Assembly (NCBI RefSeq): GCF_047634355.1
Contig: NZ_JBLIAL010000004.1
Direction: 5' to 3' (one strand)
DNA length: 64,000 nt
From: Porticoccus sp002341315
GTDB lineage: Bacteria; Pseudomonadota; Gammaproteobacteria; Pseudomonadales; Porticoccaceae
In this document: positions 1 to 8,256 of the stretch, piece after piece
Layout of the letters: each line of letters opens with the position of its first letter
Numbering within the stretch: position 1 is the stretch's first letter
Notes under the pieces: model-generated
What the model was told of the DNA's origin: nothing
Database searches by the model: none
What the model saw: only the letters and a program-made list of their open reading frames with translations
Made by a program: the position numbers and the translations under genes

Positions 1-527
1 ACAGTCCGGTTTTCCCGGTTGCTGGAGCGGGGTGTGTAACAGATTTCACTGATCAGCCACAGCGCGGTGGTGCCCTTGATGGCCAGAGATATTTCATCAT
101 TGAGGCGCTTGCCCAGGAGTTGCCGTCCCAGTGGTGAATCAATGCTGATTTTATGTTGTGTGGGATCAATTTCATCGGCACCCACCAGCCTGAAGCGATG
201 CTGGTTTTCCTGCGCATCTTCGAGGGTAACCCAGGCGCCGAAGTAAATCCTGTCGCGGTCTTCGGGTTGTCGGTCCACGACGGTGAGTTCATCGAGCCGC
301 TTGCTCAGATAGCGTACCCGCCGATCAATTTCCCGAAGTCGCTTTTTTCCGTAAATGTAATCGCCATTCTCCGAGCGGTCGCCATTTTTGGCGGCCTCAT
401 GGACGGCGGCCGTGACCACAGGGCGCTCCACTTTCCAAAGTTTGTGCAGCTCTTCCCGCAACGCCCGAACGCCTTCCGGTGTGATATAGGGTGCGCTTCT
501 GGTGGCGGGTGGCCGGTATCTGCCCAT
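1..527 (-). CDS. greB: Transcript cleavage factor GreB (3' end lies outside the window)
   Basis: GreB rescues backtracked RNA polymerase by stimulating cleavage of the nascent transcript through the secondary channel. The N-terminal coiled coil is recognisable: a WKVERP stretch, then NGDRSENGDYIYGKKR with the acidic Asp-Glu tip, then LREIDRRVRYLSKRL. The C-terminal half carries FGAWVTLEDA and the SIDSPLGRQLLGK motif typical of the Gre C domain. An in-frame TAA lies two codons upstream of the ATG, which fixes the start. The frame is still open after 175 codons at the window edge, slightly longer than E. coli GreB, so a short C-terminal extension is likely. No convincing Shine-Dalgarno is visible. 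The upstream peptidase gene ends 11 bp away on the same strand. Confidence 0.9.
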   Translation of the reverse strand, partial: MGRYRPPATRSAPYITPEGVRALREELHKLWKVERPVVTAAVHEAAKNGDRSENGDYIYGKKRLREIDRRVRYLSKRLDELTVVDRQPEDRDRIYFGAWVTLEDAQENQHRFRLVGADEIDPTQHKISIDSPLGRQLLGKRLNDEISLAIKGTTALWLISEICYTPRSSNRENRT

Positions 528-538
528 GGATTAGCAGT

Positions 539-2497
539 CTATTCCTGAAGATTTTGTATGAAAATGGCCGGCAGTTCATCCGCGGGGGTAAAGCCGAAAA
601 CCTTGCCGTAAAAATACAGCTCTGCCTCAAGTGCCTGGCGGATCGTCTCCGCCTTTCTGAAACCATGGCCCTCGTCGGCAAAGGGCAGATAGGCCACGGG
701 CAGGTCCTTTTCTTTTAGTACATTGACCATGGTCAATGCTTGTTCCGGTGGTACCACCCGGTCGTCCAGCCCCTGGAAAAAGATCACCGGGCAATGAAAC
801 TTCTCCGCGTGGTAAAGCGGGGAGCGGTCACGATAGACCGACTGTTTTTCCGGATAGGGACCTACCAGACGGTCGAGGTAGCGGGACTCGAATTTATGGG
901 TGTCGCGAGCCAGTGTTTCTAGGTCGCCAATACCGTACAGGCAGGCTCCCGCCTTGAACATATCCCGGAAACACAGTGCGGCCAGTACTGTATAGCCACC
1001 AGCACTGCTGCCCCGGATAGCAATTTTCTGTGGATCGACTTTCTGTTGTTCGATCAGATAGCGGGCACCTGCCGTCACATCATCCACATCGACGATGCCC
1101 CATTGGCCATGGAGTTGTTGCCGGTATTGACGTCCATAACCAGTGCTGCCCCGGTAGTTCACATCCAGTACGGCAAAGCCCCGGCTGGTCCAGTACTGGA
1201 TTTTCAGGTTGAGGGCGGAACCGGTTGCCCCGGTTGGACCGCCATGGCAGACGACGATGAGCGGCGGCAGGCTGTTTGCTGGACCATTGAATCCGGGGTT
1301 GGCCGGTGGGTAAAAGAATCCGTGGGCGATATTTCCCCCGCTGGTTGGAAAGCTGACCGATTGGGGGTTGGACAGATAACCCGGTTGAATGGTGGGTGAA
1401 GTGCTCCCGGTCAATACGCTGAGCTGGCCTGGTTGAGTAGCCCTCTCGCCGATATCCAATTGTGCCAGCTCTGCTCCCCGGGTGGCGGATGCCCCCACCA
1501 GCCATGCGCGATTGTCCTCACAATAGAGGTCAGAAATCTGGGTGTAGTCGGTTGAAACCGGTTGCAGGGTCTGGCTGCCGGGCGGCAGTGTGGCCAGTTG
1601 CCAGCTCCCCTGCTTTGTATAACTGCAGACCAGCGTCCCGTTGTCGCAGAAACCATAGTTGGACATACCCAGTACCCAGAGAGGGGTGGCAAACTCAGCC
1701 TTCATCGGCAACAGGGCCGAGATCTGATCACTGCCGGGGTCCCAGCGGTACAGGTTCCACCAGTTGTCGCGGTCGGAAATAAAACACAGTTGGTTATCCG
1801 GTGACCAGCAGGGCTGCACAATCGATTCATGGCCACTACCGGCAAGCAGGCGTGGTGCCCCGGGGTTACCGTTGGTGTCCAGTTCTGTCAGCCAGAGCTG
1901 GGTGTTGTCCCAGGGTAAATCCGGATGATCCCAGCTGACCCAGCACAGCTGCTCATTGTGCTTGTCGAGCCTTGGATAAGCGTAAAAGTCCGCGCCTTCA
2001 CAGAGCCGTTGAATGGCCATTGACCGGTCCAGCGGCACTGAGACCAGAAGATTTTCCGGCTCCCCCGGTTGCGCATGGTTTTCTGCCACGCAAATCAGCC
2101 GCTGGCGTTTGCGATCCAGACAAAAATCGGCAAACCGGTAGTCACTTTCGGGGGTGAGTGGGCGCGGGATCGCATCGAGCATACTCAGGTCCTGGGCGTA
2201 GAGACGCTGATCGTCCTGAAGGCAGAAGTAAAGCATATCGTCAGCTACCAGGTAGGGAGCGCCACCGTATTCGTGTACCCTGCTGCGGGCGCTGAGGGGG
2301 GCCTTCAGGACGTCCCTGACATTACCCTTCGGGTCTTTTTGTACAATGACCGATCGACCGTTTTCCCACGGACGGGACTCCAGCCAGTAAAGATTGCCGC
2401 GATCCACTCGAGGCCAGGCATACCCAGGCACAGCGCCGGTGAGCAACGCGGGGACGATGGGCGATGTCCAGCTGCCGTATGGTGCGGTTTCCGACAT
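539..2497 (-). CDS. S9 family prolyl-oligopeptidase-type serine peptidase
   Basis: This 652-residue protein has the two-part layout of acylaminoacyl/dipeptidyl peptidases of family S9: an N-terminal beta-propeller of about 380 residues with repeated W/Y-rich blades, and a C-terminal alpha/beta hydrolase domain. The nucleophile elbow reads RGSSAGGYT, the oxyanion region is VVCHGGPTG, the catalytic Asp is probable in GLDDRVVPPEQA, and the His in DEGHGFRK. No signal peptide is visible, so it is probably cytoplasmic and cleaves peptides. The start is supported by GGAGG seven bases upstream, inside the end of the yciH gene (3 bp spacing), so the two are probably cotranscribed. The substrate cannot be told from sequence. 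Confidence 0.88.
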   Translation of the reverse strand: MSETAPYGSWTSPIVPALLTGAVPGYAWPRVDRGNLYWLESRPWENGRSVIVQKDPKGNVRDVLKAPLSARSRVHEYGGAPYLVADDMLYFCLQDDQRLYAQDLSMLDAIPRPLTPESDYRFADFCLDRKRQRLICVAENHAQPGEPENLLVSVPLDRSMAIQRLCEGADFYAYPRLDKHNEQLCWVSWDHPDLPWDNTQLWLTELDTNGNPGAPRLLAGSGHESIVQPCWSPDNQLCFISDRDNWWNLYRWDPGSDQISALLPMKAEFATPLWVLGMSNYGFCDNGTLVCSYTKQGSWQLATLPPGSQTLQPVSTDYTQISDLYCEDNRAWLVGASATRGAELAQLDIGERATQPGQLSVLTGSTSPTIQPGYLSNPQSVSFPTSGGNIAHGFFYPPANPGFNGPANSLPPLIVVCHGGPTGATGSALNLKIQYWTSRGFAVLDVNYRGSTGYGRQYRQQLHGQWGIVDVDDVTAGARYLIEQQKVDPQKIAIRGSSAGGYTVLAALCFRDMFKAGACLYGIGDLETLARDTHKFESRYLDRLVGPYPEKQSVYRDRSPLYHAEKFHCPVIFFQGLDDRVVPPEQALTMVNVLKEKDLPVAYLPFADEGHGFRKAETIRQALEAELYFYGKVFGFTPADELPAIFIQNLQE

Positions 2498-2500
2498 CGG

Positions 2501-2824
2501 TCAGCCTCCGGCAAACTTAACGGTATAGCCCTGACTGATCAGCGTGTCGCGAATCTTTTCCCGGTGGTCACCCTGGATTTCGATAATGCCGTTTTTGACA
2601 CAACCTCCGGTACCGCAAAGTTCCTTGAGTTTTTTTGCCAGGGACTTCAGTTCGCTATCGCTCATTTCGAGACCACTGATCGTGGTTACGCCCTTGCCCT
2701 TTCGGCCACTGGTTTCACGGCGGATCCGTACAATGCCATCACCGGCAGGTCTGGTCGGTGCAGCATTGCCGGATTTGATGCGCCCGCTCTCCGTGGAATA
2801 TACAAGACGGGATTCTTTGCTCAT
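2501..2824 (-). CDS. yciH: SUI1/eIF1-like translation factor YciH
   Basis: A 107-residue protein matching the bacterial SUI1 family in length and core motifs. There is an N-terminal RLVYSTESGRI stretch, a basic linker (RIRRETSGRKGKGVT), and the SUI1 fold core with ELKSLAKKLKELCGTGGCVKNG followed by IEIQGDHREKI. In E. coli YciH is a non-essential initiation-fidelity factor that inhibits translation under stress; the same role is inferred here. It lies immediately upstream of the S9 peptidase and downstream of the oxidoreductase on the same strand. Confidence 0.92.
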   Translation of the reverse strand: MSKESRLVYSTESGRIKSGNAAPTRPAGDGIVRIRRETSGRKGKGVTTISGLEMSDSELKSLAKKLKELCGTGGCVKNGIIEIQGDHREKIRDTLISQGYTVKFAGG

Positions 2825-2854
2825 GGTGACAGGGTTTTCCTGGGTTCAGGACAG

Positions 2855-3853
2855 TTAGTCCAGTGTGAGTACAATTTTGCCAATATGCTCGCTACTTTCC
2901 ATCAATTGATGGGCTTTGGCGGCCTGGGCCAGTGGGAAAGTCTCATTAATAACCGGTGCAATGGCACCATTTTCCAGCAATGGCCAGACCTTATCCAGCA
3001 CAGACCTGGCTATCGCGGCTTTTTCCGATACAGGACGGGCCCGCAGCGTGGAGCCGGTCAGTACCAGTTGTTTCAGCATGACGGGCATCAGGTCCACTTC
3101 CACTCTGGAACCCTTGAGGAACGCGATTGACAGGATGCGTGCGCGAAATGCCGCAGCATGGATATTTCTGCCGACATAGTCTCCGCCCACCATATCGAGT
3201 ATCACGTCTGCACCCGCGCCATCCGTGAGCGCTTTCACTTCCTCGACAAAATCCTGTTTCCGGTAGTTGATCGCGGCCTCGGCACCGAGTTGCAGGCAAT
3301 AGGCACATTTTTCGTCACTGCCCGCTGTGGTGAATACGCGATGATCCAGCATATTTGCCAGCTGGATTGCAGTGGTTCCAACACCACTGCTGCCGCCATG
3401 AACCAGAAGGGTTTCCCCTGGCTGCAGAGTATTTTGCTGGAACAGATTGCTCCAGACTGTAAAGAATGTCTCCGGGATGGCTGCGGCCTGAATCAGGTTG
3501 AAGGGCGATGGTATCGGCAGGCAAAGGGTTTCATGGGCAATGGCATACTCGCTGTAACCGCCTCCATTGAGGAGTGCACACACCGACTGTCCCACCTGCC
3601 AGTTCGCTTCATTCCTGCCGACGGAAACAATTTCCCCGGCGACTTCCAGACCCGGAATATCCGAGGCTCCCTTTGGCGGTGGATACCGCCCCTGGCGTTG
3701 CAGTACATCAGGACGGTTGACACCCGCAGCCCTCACGCGAATCAGCACCTCATTATCACCAGGTATTGGCACAGGACGATGGGTTGCAGTGAGTACCTCT
3801 GCCGAACCGGGTTTACCGATTTCAATACATGCCATTTCCCGGGGTAATGTCAT
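2855..3853 (-). CDS. NAD(P)H quinone oxidoreductase, PIG3/zinc-free MDR family
   Basis: A 332-residue medium-chain dehydrogenase/reductase. The N-terminal GroES-like half shows RVRAAGVNRPDVLQRQG and PGLEVAGEIVSVG. The Rossmann half has the nucleotide-binding HGGSSGVGTTAIQLA signature. The zinc ligands of alcohol dehydrogenases are absent, as expected for quinone oxidoreductases such as TP53I3/PIG3, so NADPH-dependent reduction of quinones is likely. I set the start at the ATG beginning MTLPREMACIE. The frame stays open about 86 codons further upstream, but that stretch is antisense to the permease and does not resemble the family. The gene starts 2 bp after the permease stop, so the two are probably one transcript. 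Confidence 0.87.
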   Translation of the reverse strand: MTLPREMACIEIGKPGSAEVLTATHRPVPIPGDNEVLIRVRAAGVNRPDVLQRQGRYPPPKGASDIPGLEVAGEIVSVGRNEANWQVGQSVCALLNGGGYSEYAIAHETLCLPIPSPFNLIQAAAIPETFFTVWSNLFQQNTLQPGETLLVHGGSSGVGTTAIQLANMLDHRVFTTAGSDEKCAYCLQLGAEAAINYRKQDFVEEVKALTDGAGADVILDMVGGDYVGRNIHAAAFRARILSIAFLKGSRVEVDLMPVMLKQLVLTGSTLRARPVSEKAAIARSVLDKVWPLLENGAIAPVINETFPLAQAAKAHQLMESSEHIGKIVLTLD

Positions 3854-3855
3854 GA

Positions 3856-5058
3856 TCAGCTCCAGATTTGAATAACAAGAAAGCCAATACAGAGTAATGT
3901 ACCAGTCGCCGGCAAACCCAGCTGTAACGGACCCCGTTGTCGCTCTCGATAATGTAAGGATAACAGGGATAGATTGACGAAGGTAAACACGAGCAGTATC
4001 AGGCAGCTGGTGGCTCTGGCGAGGGTGGTGACCGGTAGCCAGAGGGCAAAGGCGAGCACCAGGCTGCCAGCCAGCAGTGTTGCGGGGATGGGAGTTCTTG
4101 TCGCGGTGCACACTGAACTGAGTAGAGCCGGAGCCAGTTGTCGTTTCGCCATACCGTAAAGTACACGGGAAACCATGATGATTTGCAAAAGTATGCCATT
4201 AACCATGGCGACGACCCCGATTGCTCCCATCAGTTGCAACGGGAGGTCACTGTTTCGTTCGACCAGAAGCACCATTGGTGCGGGCGAGCTGGCCAGACTC
4301 TCTAGCGGCACCGTTTGCAGAGCTACGATCGCAATGGTGGCATAGAGAAGTGTTGTCACCGTTACGGCGATGGCAATCCCGAGAGGGAGGTTCGTCTGTG
4401 GGTTTTTGACTTCTTCGGCCATATGGACCATATCTTCAAAGCCGATAAATGCGAAAAATGCCAAAAAAGCCCCGCTGGTGATGGCTGTAAATTCTGTCGT
4501 GCTGAACTCGGGGGTCAGTGATGACCAGTCAATCCCACGTTGTTTGATGTCATCGCCGCTGATGACAATGATCAATAGCAAACCGGCAAGTTCCAGCACG
4601 GTTGTCAGGATGGCGATAGTGACAGATTGTTTGACTCCCCAAAGAGCAATAGCGGTGAGAATGATGATCAGTATTGTCATCATCGACCAATCGGGTAGAT
4701 GGGAAAAAACGCCCATATAACCGGTAAAGCCCCGGGTGATTGTGGCTGCGGAAATAATGGCCCCCAATACCAGTGCATACCCCACAAGGGCACCCAAGTG
4801 TCTGGATCTGAGCGATTCCACGATATACACAGGCTCCCCTGCACTGTGGGGAAACCGTCGGGAGAGTTCCGCGTATGAGGCGGCACTGAAACAGACAACC
4901 ACCGCTGCCAGAAAGAATGCCCATGGTGCCATCATGCCGCTTTCGCTGACAACCTTGCCCAGCAGCACGTAAATTCCCGCACCAACAATAGTCCCTATGC
5001 CATAAAAACTGATTTCCAGGAGTGACAGGGAGCGAAGAAGCGGGGTTGGCTGATCCAT
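3856..5058 (-). CDS. APC-superfamily amino acid permease
   Basis: About 400 residues with some 12 hydrophobic helices. The N-terminal helix begins with the APC-type GIGTIVGAGIYVLLG motif, and the middle contains FAFIGFEDMVHMAEEVKNP, the conserved cytoplasmic motif of amino acid/cationic transporters. It should sit in the inner membrane and import an amino acid or polyamine by proton symport or exchange; the substrate is not determinable. It is the first gene of a leftward pair with the oxidoreductase. The upstream 158 bp separate it from the divergent potassium channel gene and hold no further gene that I can see. Confidence 0.86.
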   Translation of the reverse strand: MDQPTPLLRSLSLLEISFYGIGTIVGAGIYVLLGKVVSESGMMAPWAFFLAAVVVCFSAASYAELSRRFPHSAGEPVYIVESLRSRHLGALVGYALVLGAIISAATITRGFTGYMGVFSHLPDWSMMTILIIILTAIALWGVKQSVTIAILTTVLELAGLLLIIVISGDDIKQRGIDWSSLTPEFSTTEFTAITSGAFLAFFAFIGFEDMVHMAEEVKNPQTNLPLGIAIAVTVTTLLYATIAIVALQTVPLESLASSPAPMVLLVERNSDLPLQLMGAIGVVAMVNGILLQIIMVSRVLYGMAKRQLAPALLSSVCTATRTPIPATLLAGSLVLAFALWLPVTTLARATSCLILLVFTFVNLSLLSLHYRERQRGPLQLGLPATGTLLCIGFLVIQIWS

Positions 5059-5216
5059 GAGTCAAGTATAGGACTTGATGGTGTGGGTAGTAGTCTGATG
5101 GCCGGGTTTTCAGTGACGTGATTAACTACCCAAACCGGGCTGCAACCTTTAGGATTGGTCAAGCTGTCGGTATGGCGGTCAATCATCAAATAATAAAGGG
5201 GCGTCGTTGACAGATC

Positions 5217-6074
5217 ATGGACAAACAGCAATTGCGCGAACAGCTTTACCGGATCATTTTTGGTACAGACAGCAAAGCGGGGCAACGCTTTGATATATTT
5301 CTGATCTATGCCATCTTGATCAGTGTGCTGGCTGTCATACTGACCACAGTTGAAGCTCTCAGTAGCCGTTACGCACTGCTGTTTTTTTCAGTGGAATGGT
5401 TTTTTACAGCGCTGTTTACCGTGGAATACGGCCTGCGTATTTTCTGCTCTCCCAATCGCCGAAAATACCTGTTCAGCTTTTATGGTCTGATCGATCTGGT
5501 TTCGATTATCCCCTCCTACCTGGCCCTGTTTTTTACCGGTGCCCATTATTTGCTCATTATCCGGCTGTTGCGTGTATTGCGGATTTTTCGGGTGTTGAGA
5601 CTGGTTCGCTATCTGTCTGAAGCCGATGTACTGATGCGCTCAATTCGCCAGGCCCGACGGAAAATTTTCATCTTCTTTTTCTGTGTGTTGGTATTGAGCA
5701 CACTATTCGGTTGCCTGATGTACGTCGTGGAAGGCCCCGCAAATGGCTTTACCAGTATCCCCAAAAGTATTTACTGGACCATCGTGACCCTGACCACCGT
5801 GGGTTTTGGCGATATCACGCCCCACACGGTATCAGGGCAAATTATTGCCACGCTGGCGATGCTGACCGGTTATTCTATTATTGCCATTCCCACGGGTATT
5901 ATCACGGCTGAACTGGCCGGTGAAATGCAGCGGGAAAAATCCCTGTATCCCTGCCCCAACTGCGTCAAGGCCGGCCATGATCGGGATGCCAGTTTTTGCA
6001 AATGGTGTGGCGCGGGTCTTGCCACCAGTGATTCCAGTCCCGATAGTCCACCTTCGACCAGCGGGGGAGGCTAA
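5217..6074 (+). CDS. Voltage-gated-type potassium channel with C-terminal zinc ribbon
   Basis: A 285-residue six-helix cation channel. Helices S1-S4 cover roughly residues 20-140, with an S4-like positive run (RLLRVLRIFRVLRLVRYL) that would act as voltage sensor. The pore loop TLTTVGFGDITP at about residue 195 carries the TVGFGD potassium selectivity filter. After S6 there is a cytoplasmic tail with two CxxC pairs (CPNC near 245, CKWC near 263), read as a zinc ribbon, in place of an RCK domain. The tail ends in a Ser/Pro-rich stretch. The cardiolipin synthase gene follows after 3 bp, so the two are cotranscribed. Confidence 0.88.
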   Translation: MDKQQLREQLYRIIFGTDSKAGQRFDIFLIYAILISVLAVILTTVEALSSRYALLFFSVEWFFTALFTVEYGLRIFCSPNRRKYLFSFYGLIDLVSIIPSYLALFFTGAHYLLIIRLLRVLRIFRVLRLVRYLSEADVLMRSIRQARRKIFIFFFCVLVLSTLFGCLMYVVEGPANGFTSIPKSIYWTIVTLTTVGFGDITPHTVSGQIIATLAMLTGYSIIAIPTGIITAELAGEMQREKSLYPCPNCVKAGHDRDASFCKWCGAGLATSDSSPDSPPSTSGGG

Positions 6075-6077
6075 CCA

Positions 6078-7553
6078 GTGGGGCATTGGCTCTGGCCACC
6101 CCTGGTGCTGATTGGTCAGGGCTGGCAGTGGATCGGTGAGTTCTGGCTGCCGGTTTATATTCTGATTGTGATATTGGGTACTGCGCTGGCAATCGAGGCT
6201 ATTTTCAAAGCCCGAACGACCCAGGGGGCCATAGCCTGGTCGCTGGGGTTGATTTTTTTACCGCCGCTGGTGGTACCTGTTTATCTCCTGTTTGGGCAGA
6301 GGCGGTTCTACGGCTACGTGGAGGCGCGTCGCAAGGGCGATTTGGAAATACATCGGATCGCCCAGAAGCTGTTGTCGGAAATGGCTCAGGACTTCAGTCT
6401 GCCCGGCGATGCTCCCGCCGCTGTTCAACTGCTTGAACAGTTGGCTCTGATGCCGTTCACCCGTGGCAACCAGGTGTCATTGCTGATCAATGGGGAGCAG
6501 ATTTTTGAGCGTATCTTTGCGGCAATAGACCGTGCTGAAGACTACATACTGGTGCAGTTCTATATCGTTCGAGACGACCGTTTGGGCAACGAACTCTTAC
6601 AGCGGCTGGCGGCAAAAGCCCGTCAGGGTGTCAGGGTTTATTTTCTCTTCGATGCCATTGGCAGTTTCAAATTGACGCGTCGTTATTTGCGGGTCTGCCG
6701 GGAAGCGGGGATAGCCATTGAACCCTTTCGCACCTGGCGCTGGCGTAAACGCCGGCGTTTTCAGATCAATTTCCGCAATCATCGCAAGGTGGTTGTCGTG
6801 GATGGACGGTGTGCCTTTGTTGGCGGGGCCAATCTGGGTGATGAGTATCGCCACCGCCATCCTCGTCTCAAACCCTGGCGGGATACCCATGTCCAACTGG
6901 AAGGCCCGGCAGTGAAAGGGACCCAGGTTTCCTTCCTGGAAGACTGGTATTGGGCGACAGGCGAGGTCCCCGCCATGAACTGGCATCCGGAGACTATGCC
7001 GAATGATCAGCAGGTGCTGGTGCTACCGAGCGGCCCGGCTGATCTGCTGGACTCCTGTCAGTTGATGTTTTTACATGCCATCAACAGTGCCAGGGAACGC
7101 ATCTGGATTGTCAGCCCCTATTTTGTTCCCGATGAGTCGATTAGTAATGCCCTGAAGCTGGCGACTCTGCGTGGTGTTGAGGTGCGTCTCATGTTGCCGG
7201 GTATTACTGATAACCGGCTTGTTCAGTTATCTTCCTTTGCCGCGCTAATGGATATGCAATATGCCGGTATTCAGGCTTTTCAGTATCAGCGCGGTTTTTT
7301 GCATCAGAAAGTTGTGCTGGTGGACAACGACCGTGCATATGTGGGAACTGCCAATTTCGATAACCGCTCGTTTCACCTTAACTTCGAGATTACTGTGATG
7401 GTCAGAGATGAGGCGTTTGCCCAAGAAGTGGAAGCGATGTTGCTGGATGATTTCAATGGCTGCCGGCCATTGACGGTTGAATCACTGGAAAAACGCAGTC
7501 TAATATTCCTTTCGCTGACGAAATTGGCAAGATTGTTCTCGCCAATCCAATAG
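6078..7553 (+). CDS. cls: Cardiolipin synthase (phospholipase D family)
   Basis: A 491-residue membrane phospholipid synthase that condenses two phosphatidylglycerol molecules to cardiolipin. Two N-terminal transmembrane helices (about residues 12-80) precede two HKD motifs: NHRKVVVVDG near 233 and LHQKVVLVDN near 407, each with the downstream GGANL or GTANFDNRS. The start is GTG, supported by a strong GGGGGAGG upstream that lies inside the end of the channel gene. Size and domain order match ClsA-type enzymes. Coupling to a potassium channel gene suggests a shared envelope or osmotic role, but that is inference. Confidence 0.93.
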   Translation: MGHWLWPPLVLIGQGWQWIGEFWLPVYILIVILGTALAIEAIFKARTTQGAIAWSLGLIFLPPLVVPVYLLFGQRRFYGYVEARRKGDLEIHRIAQKLLSEMAQDFSLPGDAPAAVQLLEQLALMPFTRGNQVSLLINGEQIFERIFAAIDRAEDYILVQFYIVRDDRLGNELLQRLAAKARQGVRVYFLFDAIGSFKLTRRYLRVCREAGIAIEPFRTWRWRKRRRFQINFRNHRKVVVVDGRCAFVGGANLGDEYRHRHPRLKPWRDTHVQLEGPAVKGTQVSFLEDWYWATGEVPAMNWHPETMPNDQQVLVLPSGPADLLDSCQLMFLHAINSARERIWIVSPYFVPDESISNALKLATLRGVEVRLMLPGITDNRLVQLSSFAALMDMQYAGIQAFQYQRGFLHQKVVLVDNDRAYVGTANFDNRSFHLNFEITVMVRDEAFAQEVEAMLLDDFNGCRPLTVESLEKRSLIFLSLTKLARLFSPIQ

Positions 7554-7607
7554 ATCGTTACAAAATAGGGTACGATAGCCCCCCATACATCGCTGTTGAG
7601 AAACATT

Positions 7608-7919
7608 ATGACGCTGACTGCCGAACTCCTGGGCGAAACGTCCCCCTATATCTATAACCTGGTTTACGATGTCGATGTGCGTCTGCTCTTTATTGAGTGT
7701 CTCAACGACCCCTCAGATGAGGAACCGTCCCTGCGTATCGTCTTCCCCGAGGTTATCAGTTATGCCGAGAGCAATCAGCCAGATGCGCTGGATGATGAGC
7801 TCATGGATGATCTGGTCAGTATGGACTGGAGCAATGAAAATCAGGTGACAATCCTGACCTGTAAAAAAGAGATTACTCTGGAATTGACAGGCAAGCCGTT
7901 TACCGAACAAATCAGTTGA
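7608..7919 (+). CDS. Conserved-looking small acidic protein of unknown function
   Basis: A 103-residue soluble acidic protein beginning MTLTAELLGETS. It alternates hydrophobic strands (LVYDVDVRLLFIECL, LRIVFPEVISYA) with Asp/Glu-rich segments, including DDELMDDLVSMDW. No motif is recognised. The frame also has a TTG four codons upstream, but the ATG is preferred; GAGAA lies a few bases upstream. It follows cls by 54 bp and may be cotranscribed or have its own promoter. Codon use and compact ORF structure suggest a real gene. Confidence 0.65.
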   Translation: MTLTAELLGETSPYIYNLVYDVDVRLLFIECLNDPSDEEPSLRIVFPEVISYAESNQPDALDDELMDDLVSMDWSNENQVTILTCKKEITLELTGKPFTEQIS

Positions 7920-7963
7920 TGAAAGCATCGTTTTCTGCGCAGGGGTGAAGACCTGCAGCGCTG

Positions 7964-8155
7964 TTAGCCAGTTTTGTCTTCATCGCCAAAGACCTCATTT
8001 CGCCAGTCAGGCCCCAAGTTGTCTTCGACATATTCCCTGATAAATTGGCGAATCTTCTGGGAAGGAGTGACATCTTCGTTGGCACACAGCCTTTCAAAGA
8101 TGGCTTTCTTCTTTGGATCAATCAGTAGTGTCAATCTGGCAGTTCGATTTTCCAT
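7964..8155 (-). CDS. Small ribbon-helix-helix-like DNA-binding protein
   Basis: A 63-residue protein. Its N-terminus reads MENRTARLTLLIDPKKKAIFERLCA, a beta-strand followed by a helix, and then TPSQKIRQFIREYVEDNLG, a second helix. This is the arrangement of CopG/Arc-type ribbon-helix-helix repressors. No partner toxin gene is adjacent, so it may act as a solitary regulator, perhaps of itself or of the divergent sulP gene, whose start is 102 bp away. The family assignment rests on pattern only. Confidence 0.7.
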   Translation of the reverse strand: MENRTARLTLLIDPKKKAIFERLCANEDVTPSQKIRQFIREYVEDNLGPDWRNEVFGDEDKTG

Positions 8156-8256
8156 CTGGTGATTCTCGCTAGAGCGGTTTTCAGTTATTATGTTAATTGA
8201 ATGTTAATTTGTCTGATCCGTAAACTCAATAGTTTCTGCCGCTTCAGGTTTTCTCT

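Noticed and set aside
2069..3130. Long rightward frame of 353 codons antisense to the peptidase, yciH and dehydrogenase genes
   Set aside because: It runs antisense across three well-supported genes on the other strand and has no recognisable motifs.
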